A DNA stretch of 64,000 nt from Galliscardovia ingluviei (GTDB taxonomy: Bacteria > Actinomycetota > Actinomycetes > Actinomycetales > Bifidobacteriaceae): assembly GCF_014635685.1 (NCBI RefSeq), contig NZ_BMDH01000001.1:186001-250000 (forward strand), in the 5' to 3' direction. Positions 52,952 through 61,754 of the stretch are shown piece by piece (the first letter of the stretch is position 1; each line of letters opens with the position of its first letter). The notes under the pieces are model-generated. The model saw nothing but the letters and a program-made list of their open reading frames with translations, did not search any database and had not been told where the DNA came from. The position numbers were made by a program, and so were the translations under genes.

Positions 52952-55876
52952 ATGGCACAGCAACGTAAATCGAGAAAAACTTCTTCGCAAACCAATCGTA
53001 GTCAGACATCGGCTCATGATACTTCTTTTGAGCAGCAGTCTGATTGGCAACGTACTGCGATTTGCTTTGCATCTATTCTTATGGCCATATTATGTATTGC
53101 CAGTGAGTGGTTTAGAGTTCCTGGGGCGCTGAGCGTGGGCTTGCATATTCTTGCTTCTTCACTTTTTGGCATGATGAGTGTGCTGTTGCCGCTTATTCTT
53201 TTTGCTGTGGCTATTCATGTTTTTCCGCATCAACATGGTAGATTCAGCACGCCTCGCGCTTTTGCAGGTTGGGTGCTACTGATTTGGTCATTATGCTCTA
53301 TTGCTGATGCCGCAATAATTGGCAATGATACGCAATTTAATATGGAACGTGTGCGTCAAGCAGGCGGTCTACTTGGTTTTATTGTCGGATCTCCACTTGC
53401 TTGGGGACTTTCTTCTGTTTTTGCCATTATTGTTTTTGTACTCGTTGCGTTGTTCTCACTACTACTTGTCACTGGTATCACCATGACTGATATAGCAACA
53501 TGGTGGTCGAATTATCGCGTGCGTGCTGCTGAGCGAAGAGCACTCGATAATGAGCAGGCGCAAATGCGTCGTGAAGTAAGTGCACAAGCCAAACAAGAGC
53601 GTGAAGCAGCACAGCGTGAATCTGCATCAAGCCAATCAACCAGTGCTTTTGCCGATGACGAGCCGCTTGAGTTCGCAGAACGTGTTCCTCGCCATGATGG
53701 CACCGATGACAGGGATACTGTCTCTCAGCGTCGTTCGCCATTGGGCAAAATGCAGCAAGCTTTTGCCGGATTCTTCAAAAAATTTGGCAAGCGCACACAG
53801 GAAGAGTCCTCAGAGCAACTCGATCATTATGCTGCTGATCAAGCATTCGATAAAGCGGCACAAGTTCATGGTGACGGTGAAGAAACACGAGTTGATACCA
53901 CGCCACATGCTGGTCGTATTCTTGGCTCTGCTGCTGCAGCACAATTATATGGTACAGATACTATTCCTGCATATGCGCAGCAAATGCAAAATATGGCTGG
54001 AGCCGCTACTATGGGTTCAGCCGCTCAAGAGACAGACGCAGGAGCTCATTATGCTACACAGAGTGTGCCAGCAGGTAGCGCGTCTGTAACCGATGTGTTG
54101 CCGACAGCAATGCCAGCTGCTGAGGCAACGCTTGATGACGATGACGATGATGATACGCGAGCTATGCGCTCTGGAACTATGCCTGCTGTAGCTGCGGCAA
54201 CCGGTACGGTTCCAGTAGCCACTGCTACAGCGCCAACGAATGTAGCCACTGCTACAGCGCAAGGGGTAGCAGAACCACAAAATGCAGACCAAAGCAGCCA
54301 AGTAGATAGCGCAAAATCGGTTGTAGCTGATATGAGTTTGGCAGCCAGCTACCAATTGCCGAACCTCAATATTTTGACCAAAGGTAAGCCTCATGCTGTA
54401 AGAACACCAGAAAATGACAGAGTTACTGCAGCATTGCGCGAAACATTTGAACAGTTCAAAGTCGATGCACAAGTGGTTGGTTTCTTACGTGGACCTTCGG
54501 TTACTCAGTATGAAATTGAGCTCGGTCCCGGCGTGAAAGTTGAAAAAGTAACTAACTTGCAGCGTAATATTGCCTATGCTGTAGCAAGTTCTGATGTTCG
54601 TATTCTTTCGCCAATTCCAGGCAAGTCTGCTATTGGAATTGAAATTCCAAATAAAGACCGCGAAATCGTTCATTTAGGTGACGTGTTGCGCTCGCCAGTG
54701 GCTCTGAATGATCCTAATCCAATGCTTGCTGGAGTTGGTAAAGATGTGGAAGGTAAGTTTGTTACCGCAGACCTTACCAAAATGCCGCATTTGCTTGTTG
54801 CAGGAGCTACAGGTTCTGGAAAGTCCAGCTTTATCAATTCGATGCTGACTTCTATTATTATGCGTGCTACTCCAGAGCAAGTACGTATGATTATGGTTGA
54901 TCCTAAGCGTGTAGAACTTTCCGCATATGCTGGTATTCCGCATTTGCTTACGCCAATTATTACGGATCCAAAAAAAGCTGCCCAAGCATTGGAATGGGTA
55001 GTTAAAGAAATGGATTCGCGCTATGATGATTTGCAGTATTTCAAATATCGCAATGTGAAAGATTTTAATAAGGCCGTTATGGAAGGCAAAGTACATGCTC
55101 CTGCCGGTTCCAATCGCATTGTTGCGCCGTATCCATCAATTCTCGTGGTTGTCGATGAGATGGCTGATTTGATGATGGTTGCAAAAAATGATGTAGAAAG
55201 TTCTATCCAGCGCATTACACAGTTAGCTCGAGCTGCAGGTGTGCATTTAGTTTTGGCAACGCAGCGACCCTCTGTTGATGTAGTAACTGGTTTGATTAAG
55301 GCAAATATTCCTTCTCGCTTAGCGTTTGCAACATCTTCCTCTACGGATTCAAGAACTATTCTTGATGCTGCTGGTGCAGAGTCGCTTATTGGTCAGGGTG
55401 ATGCGCTCTTTATGCCGATGGGTGAGGCCAAGCCACGGCGTGTACAAGGGTCTTGGGTTTCTGAATCAGAAATTCGTAGTGCCGTCGAATTTGTGCGCAC
55501 TCAGCGTAAGCCAAAATATCGTCAGGATATTGAACAAATGGCAAAAGAGGCAGAATCTCAATCTGTTGCTCCTGCAGAAGATATTGGCGATGATATGGAT
55601 GTGTTGTTGCAAGCGGCAGAGTTGGTTGTTAGCGCACAATTCGGATCGGTATCCATGTTGCAGCGCAAACTGCGTATTGGTTTTGCTAAAGCAGGACGTA
55701 TGATGGATTTGCTTGAATCACGTGGCGTTGTCGGTCCGTCTGAGGGTTCTAAAGCACGTGAGGTATTGGTGCAGCCTCAGGATTTGCCTCAAGTGTTGAA
55801 GTTTATTAAGGGCGAAAGCTCATCACTGACAGTGCCACAAGGACCAAGTGAACCTCCTGCTGAAGGTGTGGCATAA
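52952..55876 (+). CDS. ftsK: DNA translocase FtsK/SpoIIIE
   Basis: Septal ATPase that pumps chromosomes and activates XerCD. 974 residues: N-terminal membrane domain with about four to five helices (35-185); a disordered Ala/Gln/Thr/Asp-rich linker (about 190-470); a RecA-like motor (about 490-870) with Walker [13 protein letters not shown] near 617 and Walker [13 protein letters not shown]; and the gamma winged helix (about 885-945) that reads polar KOPS-like sites. A 19-bp repeat lies in the linker. xerD and xerC, its partners, are also in this window. Confidence 0.96.
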   Translation: MAQQRKSRKTSSQTNRSQTSAHDTSFEQQSDWQRTAICFASILMAILCIASEWFRVPGALSVGLHILASSLFGMMSVLLPLILFAVAIHVFPHQHGRFSTPRAFAGWVLLIWSLCSIADAAIIGNDTQFNMERVRQAGGLLGFIVGSPLAWGLSSVFAIIVFVLVALFSLLLVTGITMTDIATWWSNYRVRAAERRALDNEQAQMRREVSAQAKQEREAAQRESASSQSTSAFADDEPLEFAERVPRHDGTDDRDTVSQRRSPLGKMQQAFAGFFKKFGKRTQEESSEQLDHYAADQAFDKAAQVHGDGEETRVDTTPHAGRILGSAAAAQLYGTDTIPAYAQQMQNMAGAATMGSAAQETDAGAHYATQSVPAGSASVTDVLPTAMPAAEATLDDDDDDDTRAMRSGTMPAVAAATGTVPVATATAPTNVATATAQGVAEPQNADQSSQVDSAKSVVADMSLAASYQLPNLNILTKGKPHAVRTPENDRVTAALRETFEQFKVDAQVVGFLRGPSVTQYEIELGPGVKVEKVTNLQRNIAYAVASSDVRILSPIPGKSAIGIEIPNKDREIVHLGDVLRSPVALNDPNPMLAGVGKDVEGKFVTADLTKMPHLLVAGATGSGKSSFINSMLTSIIMRATPEQVRMIMVDPKRVELSAYAGIPHLLTPIITDPKKAAQALEWVVKEMDSRYDDLQYFKYRNVKDFNKAVMEGKVHAPAGSNRIVAPYPSILVVVDEMADLMMVAKNDVESSIQRITQLARAAGVHLVLATQRPSVDVVTGLIKANIPSRLAFATSSSTDSRTILDAAGAESLIGQGDALFMPMGEAKPRRVQGSWVSESEIRSAVEFVRTQRKPKYRQDIEQMAKEAESQSVAPAEDIGDDMDVLLQAAELVVSAQFGSVSMLQRKLRIGFAKAGRMMDLLESRGVVGPSEGSKAREVLVQPQDLPQVLKFIKGESSSLTVPQGPSEPPAEGVA
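54215..54260 (+). repeat. Short direct repeat in the ftsK linker
   Basis: GTAGCCACTGCTACAGCGC occurs at 54215-54233 and 54242-54260 (period 27, in frame), encoding VATATA units. A change in copy number would keep the frame. Confidence 0.8.
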
Positions 55877-55959
55877 AGTTGCAGATTAGTCAAAGGTAAC
55901 GCTCGCTTAGTTGTGGGCTTGGTTTATCGTAGTAATACATCCGAACGTGCGAGGTTACG

Positions 55960-56607
55960 ATGAGTTCATCAAAGAAGCAATCACAGCAATCATCCCTGTT
56001 AGAGGGCTGGAATACCCCTGCAAATCTGGTGACATTTGCGCGCATTATTTTAGTAGTTATTACGTTAATACTTATGATTATGGCAGGGCCGTTTGGTTCT
56101 GAGAATCCTGCTTTGCGTTGGACTGCAGCAGTGCTGTTTATTGTTGCTGCCAGTACTGATAAGCTCGATGGCTGGCTGGCAAGGCGCAATAATCAAGTTA
56201 CTGAGCTGGGTAAATTGATGGACCCTATTGCTGATAAATTGCTCATGTGCGCAGTAATGATTGTGATGAGCGTATTTGGAGAGCTTGCATGGTGGATTAC
56301 TGTGCTTTTCCTAGTGCGTGAAATTGGTATTACAGTGATGCGCTTGGCTATTGTTGACGGTGGCGGTAAGGTGATTGCAGCTGCTTGGCCAGGTAAATTA
56401 AAGACAGTTTTCCAGTCTATTGGTTTATCCATGATTATGGTTCCGTTGTGGACGCTTACTACTGCAAGTGTTGATAGTGCGCGTGCTGGTTGGTATGGCC
56501 GGTATTTGTGGCTTTCATTGATTGTTGTGCTCGTGGCATTGGTAATGTGCTTGTACTCCGGGTATTTGTATGTCAAACCAGTACTTGCTTCCCGCACTAA
56601 GCGCTAA
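55960..56607 (+). CDS. pgsA: CDP-diacylglycerol-glycerol-3-phosphate 3-phosphatidyltransferase
   Basis: Membrane enzyme making phosphatidylglycerophosphate, the precursor of phosphatidylglycerol and cardiolipin. CDP-alcohol phosphotransferase motif D-x2-D-G-x2-A-R...G-x3-D-x3-D is complete (STDKLDGWLARR then GKLMDPIADK at about 66-90). Five to six helices. 215 residues. Follows ftsK after 83 bases. The phosphatidylinositol-phosphate synthase alternative is less likely given the neighbourhood with cinA and clgR. Confidence 0.93.
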   Translation: MSSSKKQSQQSSLLEGWNTPANLVTFARIILVVITLILMIMAGPFGSENPALRWTAAVLFIVAASTDKLDGWLARRNNQVTELGKLMDPIADKLLMCAVMIVMSVFGELAWWITVLFLVREIGITVMRLAIVDGGGKVIAAAWPGKLKTVFQSIGLSMIMVPLWTLTTASVDSARAGWYGRYLWLSLIVVLVALVMCLYSGYLYVKPVLASRTKR

Positions 56608-56750
56608 ACGTGCATATGATGCATCTTTCTGCGGCTATAGATGCTTGCAACATATAAAGTTGCATACAATGCTGTATATGTATGAAGAATTGAGTTGAAG
56701 CATCAGCTTCATTGAAGATTCAACTTTTAGATAATGCAAAGCTGTGTGAT

Positions 56751-57341
56751 ATGACACTACAGGACGATACGGCTTCACAAATTTTAGAGATATGTAAGCG
56801 TGACGGATGGTATATTGCTGCTGCAGAATCGCTCACGGGAGGCTTGCTGGCAGATGCTTTTGTGCGTATTAGCGGGGCATCGCAAGTGTTTCTTGGTTCT
56901 GCTGTAACCTATGATATCGCTGCAAAAGCTCATCTATTACATGTTGATACTTCTGTATTAAAACAATTTGGTGCTGTATGTGAGCCTGTTGCACGTGCTA
57001 TGGCATTAGGAACGGTGCAAGCCTATGCCAATACTGCAATTACTGATGATTCCAGTATCAGCAATGTGCGTAAAGGGCGCGTGATTGGACTTTCGACTAC
57101 TGGAGTCGCAGGTCCAGGTCCAGATGGAAATAAGCCTGCTGGTGCCGTGTTTATTGGTTTGGCAGTGCCTCAAACTTTGAATACTGCTGCGGGTTTTGCG
57201 CAGGTGGAAAGTGATACTGGAGAGCAGCAGAATTCCTATGTGACGCATGTATGGCGATTGTCGTTGCAGGGTGATCGTGAAAGTGTACGTCGGCAAGTTG
57301 TGCAAGCTGTTTTAGATCGTTTATTGGCAGCGCTCCAATAA
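56751..57341 (+). CDS. cinA: CinA-family nicotinamide-nucleotide amidohydrolase
   Basis: Stand-alone C-terminal CinA (PncC) domain that deamidates NMN in pyridine nucleotide salvage. Conserved AAAESLTGGLLADAFVRISGAS at about 19-40, GSAVTYDIAAK, and STTGVAGPGPDGNKPAGAVFIG at about 121-142. 196 residues from ATG 56751. An upstream TTG at 56712 would add 13 residues but sits beside a TGAAGC/GCTTCA hairpin and has no ribosome site. Located between pgsA and clgR as in other Actinobacteria. Confidence 0.92.
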   Translation: MTLQDDTASQILEICKRDGWYIAAAESLTGGLLADAFVRISGASQVFLGSAVTYDIAAKAHLLHVDTSVLKQFGAVCEPVARAMALGTVQAYANTAITDDSSISNVRKGRVIGLSTTGVAGPGPDGNKPAGAVFIGLAVPQTLNTAAGFAQVESDTGEQQNSYVTHVWRLSLQGDRESVRRQVVQAVLDRLLAALQ

Positions 57342-57405
57342 ACTTGAGTGTATGTGGCTCAAGTTCACTGTGAGGTGTATCACATTTTGCAAGTCGTAGG
57401 GAATA

Positions 57406-57423
57406 AATTCGCTGAGCGCGTGT
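57406..57423 (+). promoter_or_regulatory. Possible ClgR binding site upstream of clgR
   Basis: AATTCGCTGAGCGCGTGT contains the CGC-T-n-A-nn-GCG core described for actinobacterial ClgR sites, with about two mismatches to the full consensus. It lies 44 bases before the start, consistent with autoregulation. Confidence 0.35.
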
Positions 57424-57466
57424 TGTACCTCTTAGTGAACGATGAGGCATAGTTTAGGAGGCTACG

Positions 57467-58057
57467 ATGGCACTTGAAACATCTTCAACAATGACCGCAC
57501 CACTCGCAGCAACAACTCGTTATGCACAGGAGACAGCACAAGATCTTGATCGTATGCACAATACTGCTTCTGTAGTTGCCGATGGTAGCACTATGGCTTC
57601 TACGCTTACTCCTGCACAAAAGCGTGCAGTATTGTTTGCTCAACAGCAAATCCTGCGTGCGCGTGCTGCGCGTAAGGCTAAGGATGATCGTCAGGCTGCA
57701 TTACATCGCATGTGGGCTAATGCAGATAGGGAAGAAGAGCCAGTAAGCCGTGTCAACGACGCAGAGCGCACACGTGTTGTTGTTCGCGAAGATGCACCAA
57801 TTTCTTTACGTAAGATTAACGGCGAAGTATTGCGTTCCTTGCGTACTAAAGATCATAAGACCTTGCGTGAAATCAGCAGTAAGGCTGGTGTCTCTTTAGG
57901 ATACCTCTCTGAGGTAGAGCGTGGTCAGAAAGAAGCGAGCTCAGAATTATTGGTATCCATTACTCATGCTCTTGGTGTGCGTTTAAGTGATATGTTGATG
58001 ATGGTTGCTGACCGTGTTCGTGAAGCAGAGTCAGCTACGCCTATGAGCATTGCATAA
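57467..58057 (+). CDS. clgR: XRE-family regulator ClgR
   Basis: Actinobacterial activator of clp protease genes and of itself. 196 residues: a poorly conserved, charged N-terminal half (1-105) and a helix-turn-helix at about 115-170 (LRTKDHKTLREISSKAGVSL, GYLSEVERGQKEASSELL). The N-terminal extension is longer than in Streptomyces or Corynebacterium ClgR. AGGAGG precedes ATG 57467. Sits between cinA and DUF3046-recA as usual. Confidence 0.9.
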   Translation: MALETSSTMTAPLAATTRYAQETAQDLDRMHNTASVVADGSTMASTLTPAQKRAVLFAQQQILRARAARKAKDDRQAALHRMWANADREEEPVSRVNDAERTRVVVREDAPISLRKINGEVLRSLRTKDHKTLREISSKAGVSLGYLSEVERGQKEASSELLVSITHALGVRLSDMLMMVADRVREAESATPMSIA

Positions 58058-58071
58058 GTTATATATCGTAT

Positions 58072-58305
58072 ATGTGGGAACGAGAATTTTGGCAGTTGCT
58101 TGAAGAAGTGTTCGGGCGTTCGTATGGACGTGCTCTTGCACAAGATCAGGCTATCGCAGCTCTTGATAACCGCACAGTACTGGAGGCTCTCGCCGATGGT
58201 GTAGAGCCTCGTATTGTGTGGAATTACTTGTGTGACCAGATGGATATCAGCGATGACTTGCGCTGGGGAGCGGATCACAATGCTCCTCCACTTCCTGCAT
58301 CGTAG
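58072..58305 (+). CDS. DUF3046 protein
   Basis: 77-residue actinobacterial protein with the conserved FWQLLEEVFGRSYGRALAQD and GVEPRIVWNYLCDQMDI. It almost always lies just before recA. Function unknown. It starts 14 bases after clgR, so the two are probably co-transcribed. Confidence 0.92.
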   Translation: MWEREFWQLLEEVFGRSYGRALAQDQAIAALDNRTVLEALADGVEPRIVWNYLCDQMDISDDLRWGADHNAPPLPAS

Positions 58306-58383
58306 TGTGCTACTTGCAAATTACATGCGATATAACGGGTAAAATGCGCTATACTGTGGTGCTGTTGGTAAGACACGCGATAC

Positions 58384-58411
58384 TTGACTCGAACATTTGT
58401 TCGTATATAGT
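58384..58411 (+). promoter_or_regulatory. LexA-controlled recA promoter
   Basis: TTGACT (58384-58389), 16-bp spacer, TATAGT (58406-58411). The spacer contains CGAACATTTGTTCG (58390-58403), a perfect match to the Gram-positive/actinobacterial SOS box CGAAC-N4-GTTCG. LexA bound here would block RNA polymerase. Confidence 0.9.
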
Positions 58412-58513
58412 CTTATCAGAAGCATAAGCTTGTCCACCACAGCAGCATACGCAGCAAGAGTTAATACATAATACTACGCTGATATGCATAGCATTATGTA
58501 ATAAGGAGAGAGT

Positions 58514-59632
58514 ATGGCACAGCAAAAAAATAGTGTTGATACTAAACAAAATCAAGAAAAACAGCGCAAAGCTGCGCTTGATACCGCTCTTGCACAAGTA
58601 GAAAAGCAATTTGGCAAAGGCTCTGCTATGCGCTTAGGTGATAAGCCTGTGCAACATGTCGAAGTCATTCCTACGGGCTCATTAGCCTTGGATATGGCAT
58701 TAGGTATTGGAGGATTGCCCCGTGGTCGTATTGTAGAAGTTTACGGTCCAGAATCTTCTGGTAAAACCACACTGGCACTTCACGTAGTTGCCAATGCACA
58801 AAAAAATGGCGGTGTAGCTGCATTTATTGACGCTGAGCACGCTTTGGATCCAGAATATGCGCGCAAACTTGGCGTAGATACAGATTCTTTAATTGTTTCG
58901 CAGCCAGATAATGGTGAGCAGGCTCTAGAAATTGCCGATATGCTTATTCGTTCTGGAGCATTGGATGTTATCGTTATTGACTCTGTAGCAGCTTTGGTGC
59001 CAAAAGCAGAAATCGATGGCGATATGGGCGATAGCCATGTTGGTTTACAAGCCCGATTGATGAGCCAAGCACTACGCAAGATGACAGGCGCACTAGCACA
59101 GGCTGGCACCACTGCTATTTTTATCAACCAGTTGCGTGAAAAAATTGGTGTATTCTTTGGTAATCCAGAGACAACAACCGGTGGTAAGGCGCTGAAATTC
59201 TATGCCTCAGTACGCTTGGATATTCGCCGTATTCAAACCATTAAAAATGGTGATGAAGCAGTTGGTAACCGTACCAAGGTGAAAGTTGTTAAAAATAAAA
59301 TGGCACCGCCATTTAAGACGGCAGAATTTGATGTGTTGTATGGCGAGGGATTCTCTCGCGAAGGCACTATTTTGGATATGGCTATCCAAGGTGGTGTAGT
59401 CAAGAAATCTGGCTCATGGTTTACCTATGAGGATGATCAACTTGGACAGGGACGCGAGAATGTACGTCAGTTCTTGAAAGATAATCCTCAATTAACTGAT
59501 GAGATTGAGCATAAAACTCGTGTAGCATTTGGGCTTGAATCAGATGATACACAAGAAGGTGCGGCTGTCTCAGATGATACTATTCAAGAAACTGCTGCAC
59601 AGGAACAAGCAACAGAAACTAAAAAAGGATAG
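58514..59632 (+). CDS. recA: Recombinase A
   Basis: Strand-exchange and SOS coprotease ATPase, 372 residues. Walker [10 protein letters not shown], Walker [22 protein letters not shown]1/L2 region [15 protein letters not shown]. The acidic Gln/Glu/Thr-rich C-terminal tail is typical. AAGGAG precedes the ATG. LexA box promoter upstream. recX follows after 48 bases. Confidence 0.98.
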   Translation: MAQQKNSVDTKQNQEKQRKAALDTALAQVEKQFGKGSAMRLGDKPVQHVEVIPTGSLALDMALGIGGLPRGRIVEVYGPESSGKTTLALHVVANAQKNGGVAAFIDAEHALDPEYARKLGVDTDSLIVSQPDNGEQALEIADMLIRSGALDVIVIDSVAALVPKAEIDGDMGDSHVGLQARLMSQALRKMTGALAQAGTTAIFINQLREKIGVFFGNPETTTGGKALKFYASVRLDIRRIQTIKNGDEAVGNRTKVKVVKNKMAPPFKTAEFDVLYGEGFSREGTILDMAIQGGVVKKSGSWFTYEDDQLGQGRENVRQFLKDNPQLTDEIEHKTRVAFGLESDDTQEGAAVSDDTIQETAAQEQATETKKG

Positions 59633-59680
59633 CTACAAGTTCAAAGTGTACAGGTAGTTAAGTTGAGTTTGTAATTTCTT

Positions 59681-60334
59681 ATGATTTCTGCTGATGAATT
59701 TTTAGCTGGCTATCGTGGTCAAGATGTCAAGAGTAATCAAGCTGCAATAAACGGCGCTGAAGAACCACCATCTCATGATGCAAAAGATAGCCAGCATATA
59801 GGGCTATGTGCAGAGTCGGCTATTGAGTGCAAGGCGCAACAATCGCATCAGTCATATTTTGATCAGTTTATTGATGAAGATTTTGATGCGTGTAAAGAAG
59901 CTGCACTACGTCTACTTGATGCGGCCCCGCGATCAAGTGGAGCATTGCGCAAGCGTCTTGAACAAAAAGAGTATGATGACGAAGTTATAGAACGCGTTAT
60001 TGAACGTCTTACTGCGATTCAACTACTTGATGACTACGAATATGCTCAATCAGTATGCAGACAGTGTGTAGCTCGAATGATGGGAGCAGCAGGGGCACGT
60101 ATGACGCTACTGCGTAAAGATGTCGATGCTGCTCTTGCTTCGCAAGTAGTGCAAGAGATGCAAGAAACTGGAGCATTTGACGAGGCTGCATGGCAATTAG
60201 GTCATCAGAGTGCTCGAAAAACGCAAGGGCTGGATAGCAAAGTGCGCAAGCGCAGATTCTGGTCTGCAGCTGGTAGAAAAGGGCATAACCCTGCAATTAT
60301 TACACAGATTGCACATGAACTCTTCGATGAATAA
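59681..60334 (+). CDS. recX: RecA regulatory protein RecX
   Basis: Modulates RecA filaments. 217 residues: an unconserved 70-residue N-terminus, then RecX three-helix repeats (ALRLLDAAPRSSGALRKRLE, YDDEVIERVIERL, LLDDYEYAQSVCRQ). Its place after recA is diagnostic. No clear ribosome site, suggesting coupling to recA or low expression. Confidence 0.9.
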   Translation: MISADEFLAGYRGQDVKSNQAAINGAEEPPSHDAKDSQHIGLCAESAIECKAQQSHQSYFDQFIDEDFDACKEAALRLLDAAPRSSGALRKRLEQKEYDDEVIERVIERLTAIQLLDDYEYAQSVCRQCVARMMGAAGARMTLLRKDVDAALASQVVQEMQETGAFDEAAWQLGHQSARKTQGLDSKVRKRRFWSAAGRKGHNPAIITQIAHELFDE

Positions 60335-60354
60335 ATTACAGTATTTTAATAAGT

Positions 60355-60719
60355 GGAGACCTCTTATACCCCGGGTTCTGTCGGCTTGCGCCGGATGATC
60401 ATCCATCTCGACTTATTGTTACCAATAAGCTCTAGCAGTCTACCCGAAGACACGAGCGAGCAGCTCTTAACGCCTTCTGCTTGACCTTGCTCCCAATGAG
60501 GCTTGCCATGCGGTTCCTGTTACCAGCAACCCGGTGGTCTCTTACACCGCCGTTTCACCCTTACCGCTTGCATCAATGATTCAAGCGGCGGTCTATTCTC
60601 TGTTGCGCTATCTCTCAGGTCACCCTGGGCGGACGTTATCCGCCATTGTGCTCTGCGGAGCCCGGAAGTTCCTCAACCTCAAACTACTGCCTGAAGTCGC
60701 GATCATCAAGAGGTCTCGG
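60355..60719 (-). ncRNA. rnpB: RNase P RNA, bacterial class A
   Basis: Catalytic RNA of tRNA 5' maturation. On the minus strand the 5' helix GAGACCTCTT (60708-60717) pairs with AAGAGGTCTC at the 3' end (60356-60365), giving P1. Universal elements are visible: GAGGAACTTCCGGGCTCC near the 5' end, GGTAAGGGTGAAACGGCGG, and ACAGAACCCGGGG near the 3' end. Length about 365 bases. It is opposite in direction to recX and hpf. The three tails of RecX and rnpB converge near 60.34 kb. Confidence 0.95.
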
Positions 60720-60908
60720 CGCTCAACCATAGCACAAGATATGGCTAAGCGTGTCGCTAGTAGTAGTAAGGCAAATACAACATGGAAATAACGTTAACAG
60801 AATAATTACACCAAAAACATAATTTGTACGTTACAATCGAAGTAACCTTTCGCATTGACGCGAACAGGTGTCCACAGTGGTACACCCACTTTGATAAAGG
60901 AGGATCAC

Positions 60909-61562
60909 ATGGAAATCGTCGTTACCGGACGTCATACGCAAATTAAGCAAAGGTTCCGTGATGTCGTTGACAGCAAGATGAATCGTGTGACCGCTATTGC
61001 TCCAGATGCACAACGTGCACAGATCGTAGTTACATTTGAAGGCAATCCACGCCAGGCTGATACTGCAAAGAAAGTTGAAATTACAGTAATTGCAGGGCGC
61101 ACAGTGGTCCGTGCTGAGGCTTCAAGCACTGATGAATACAGCGCACTTGACTTAGCGCTTGATAAGCTGACTTTACGTTTGCGCCGTACTCGTGATCGTC
61201 GTAAGGATCATCGTCGTGGATACACCAATCCTCAGCCAGTTGATTTAGGTGTGGTTGAACCAGTTGAGGAGCCAGCAGTAGAAGAAGAGCCAAGCAATTC
61301 TCCAGCTGATGCTGTTTCTGCAGACTTAGGTCCTGGCGAGTCTGTAGAGGTGCAAGTAGGCGATACTCCTATTGTGATTCGTCGCAAGCTGCATATTGCT
61401 GAGCCAATGACTATTGATGAAGCACTCTATGAGATGGAACTCATTGGTCACGATTTCTTCCTCTTCGTGAATAAGGATACTAATCGTCCATCCGTGGTGT
61501 ATCACCGTCATGGATGGAGCTATGGTGTCTTTGAAATTGACACTCCCGAAAATGTGCAGTAA
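60909..61562 (+). CDS. hpf: Ribosome hibernation promoting factor, long form
   Basis: Binds the 30S subunit and drives 100S dimer formation in stationary phase. 217 residues: N-terminal HPF/YfiA domain (1-100, EIVVTGRHTQIKQRFRDVV), an acidic linker, and the C-terminal dimerisation domain (about 155-215, IVIRRKLHIAEPMTIDEALY, MELIGHDFFLFVN, WSYGVFEID). ATG 60909 has AAAGGAGG; an upstream in-frame start at 60855 is not needed. Followed by a terminator and secA, as in many Actinobacteria. Confidence 0.95.
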   Translation: MEIVVTGRHTQIKQRFRDVVDSKMNRVTAIAPDAQRAQIVVTFEGNPRQADTAKKVEITVIAGRTVVRAEASSTDEYSALDLALDKLTLRLRRTRDRRKDHRRGYTNPQPVDLGVVEPVEEPAVEEEPSNSPADAVSADLGPGESVEVQVGDTPIVIRRKLHIAEPMTIDEALYEMELIGHDFFLFVNKDTNRPSVVYHRHGWSYGVFEIDTPENVQ

Positions 61563-61590
61563 CTAGAAGTAACTAGCATATGTGTTTGAG

Positions 61591-61617
61591 AGCACCTGCC
61601 GAAAGGCGGGTGCTTTT
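61591..61617 (+). terminator. hpf terminator
   Basis: AGCACCTGCC / GGCGGGTGCT (10 bp, one G-U) with a GAAA tetraloop and a TTTT tail. Confidence 0.88.
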
Positions 61618-61754
61618 ATGTTATGAGATATAAACTCAATATGCGGCGTGCCTGAATGTCAATATCGGTGCAATCGCGTAGTATGGAGGGCAGTGTGTGT
61701 TCAGCGTGGGTGCTGGCACAGTTGGTGTAGTCGCATCAGTTAGGGAGATGACTC

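Noticed and set aside
60503-60791. Short plus-strand frames between recX and hpf
   Set aside because: They lie on the complement of the RNase P RNA gene, whose universal elements and P1 pairing are clear.
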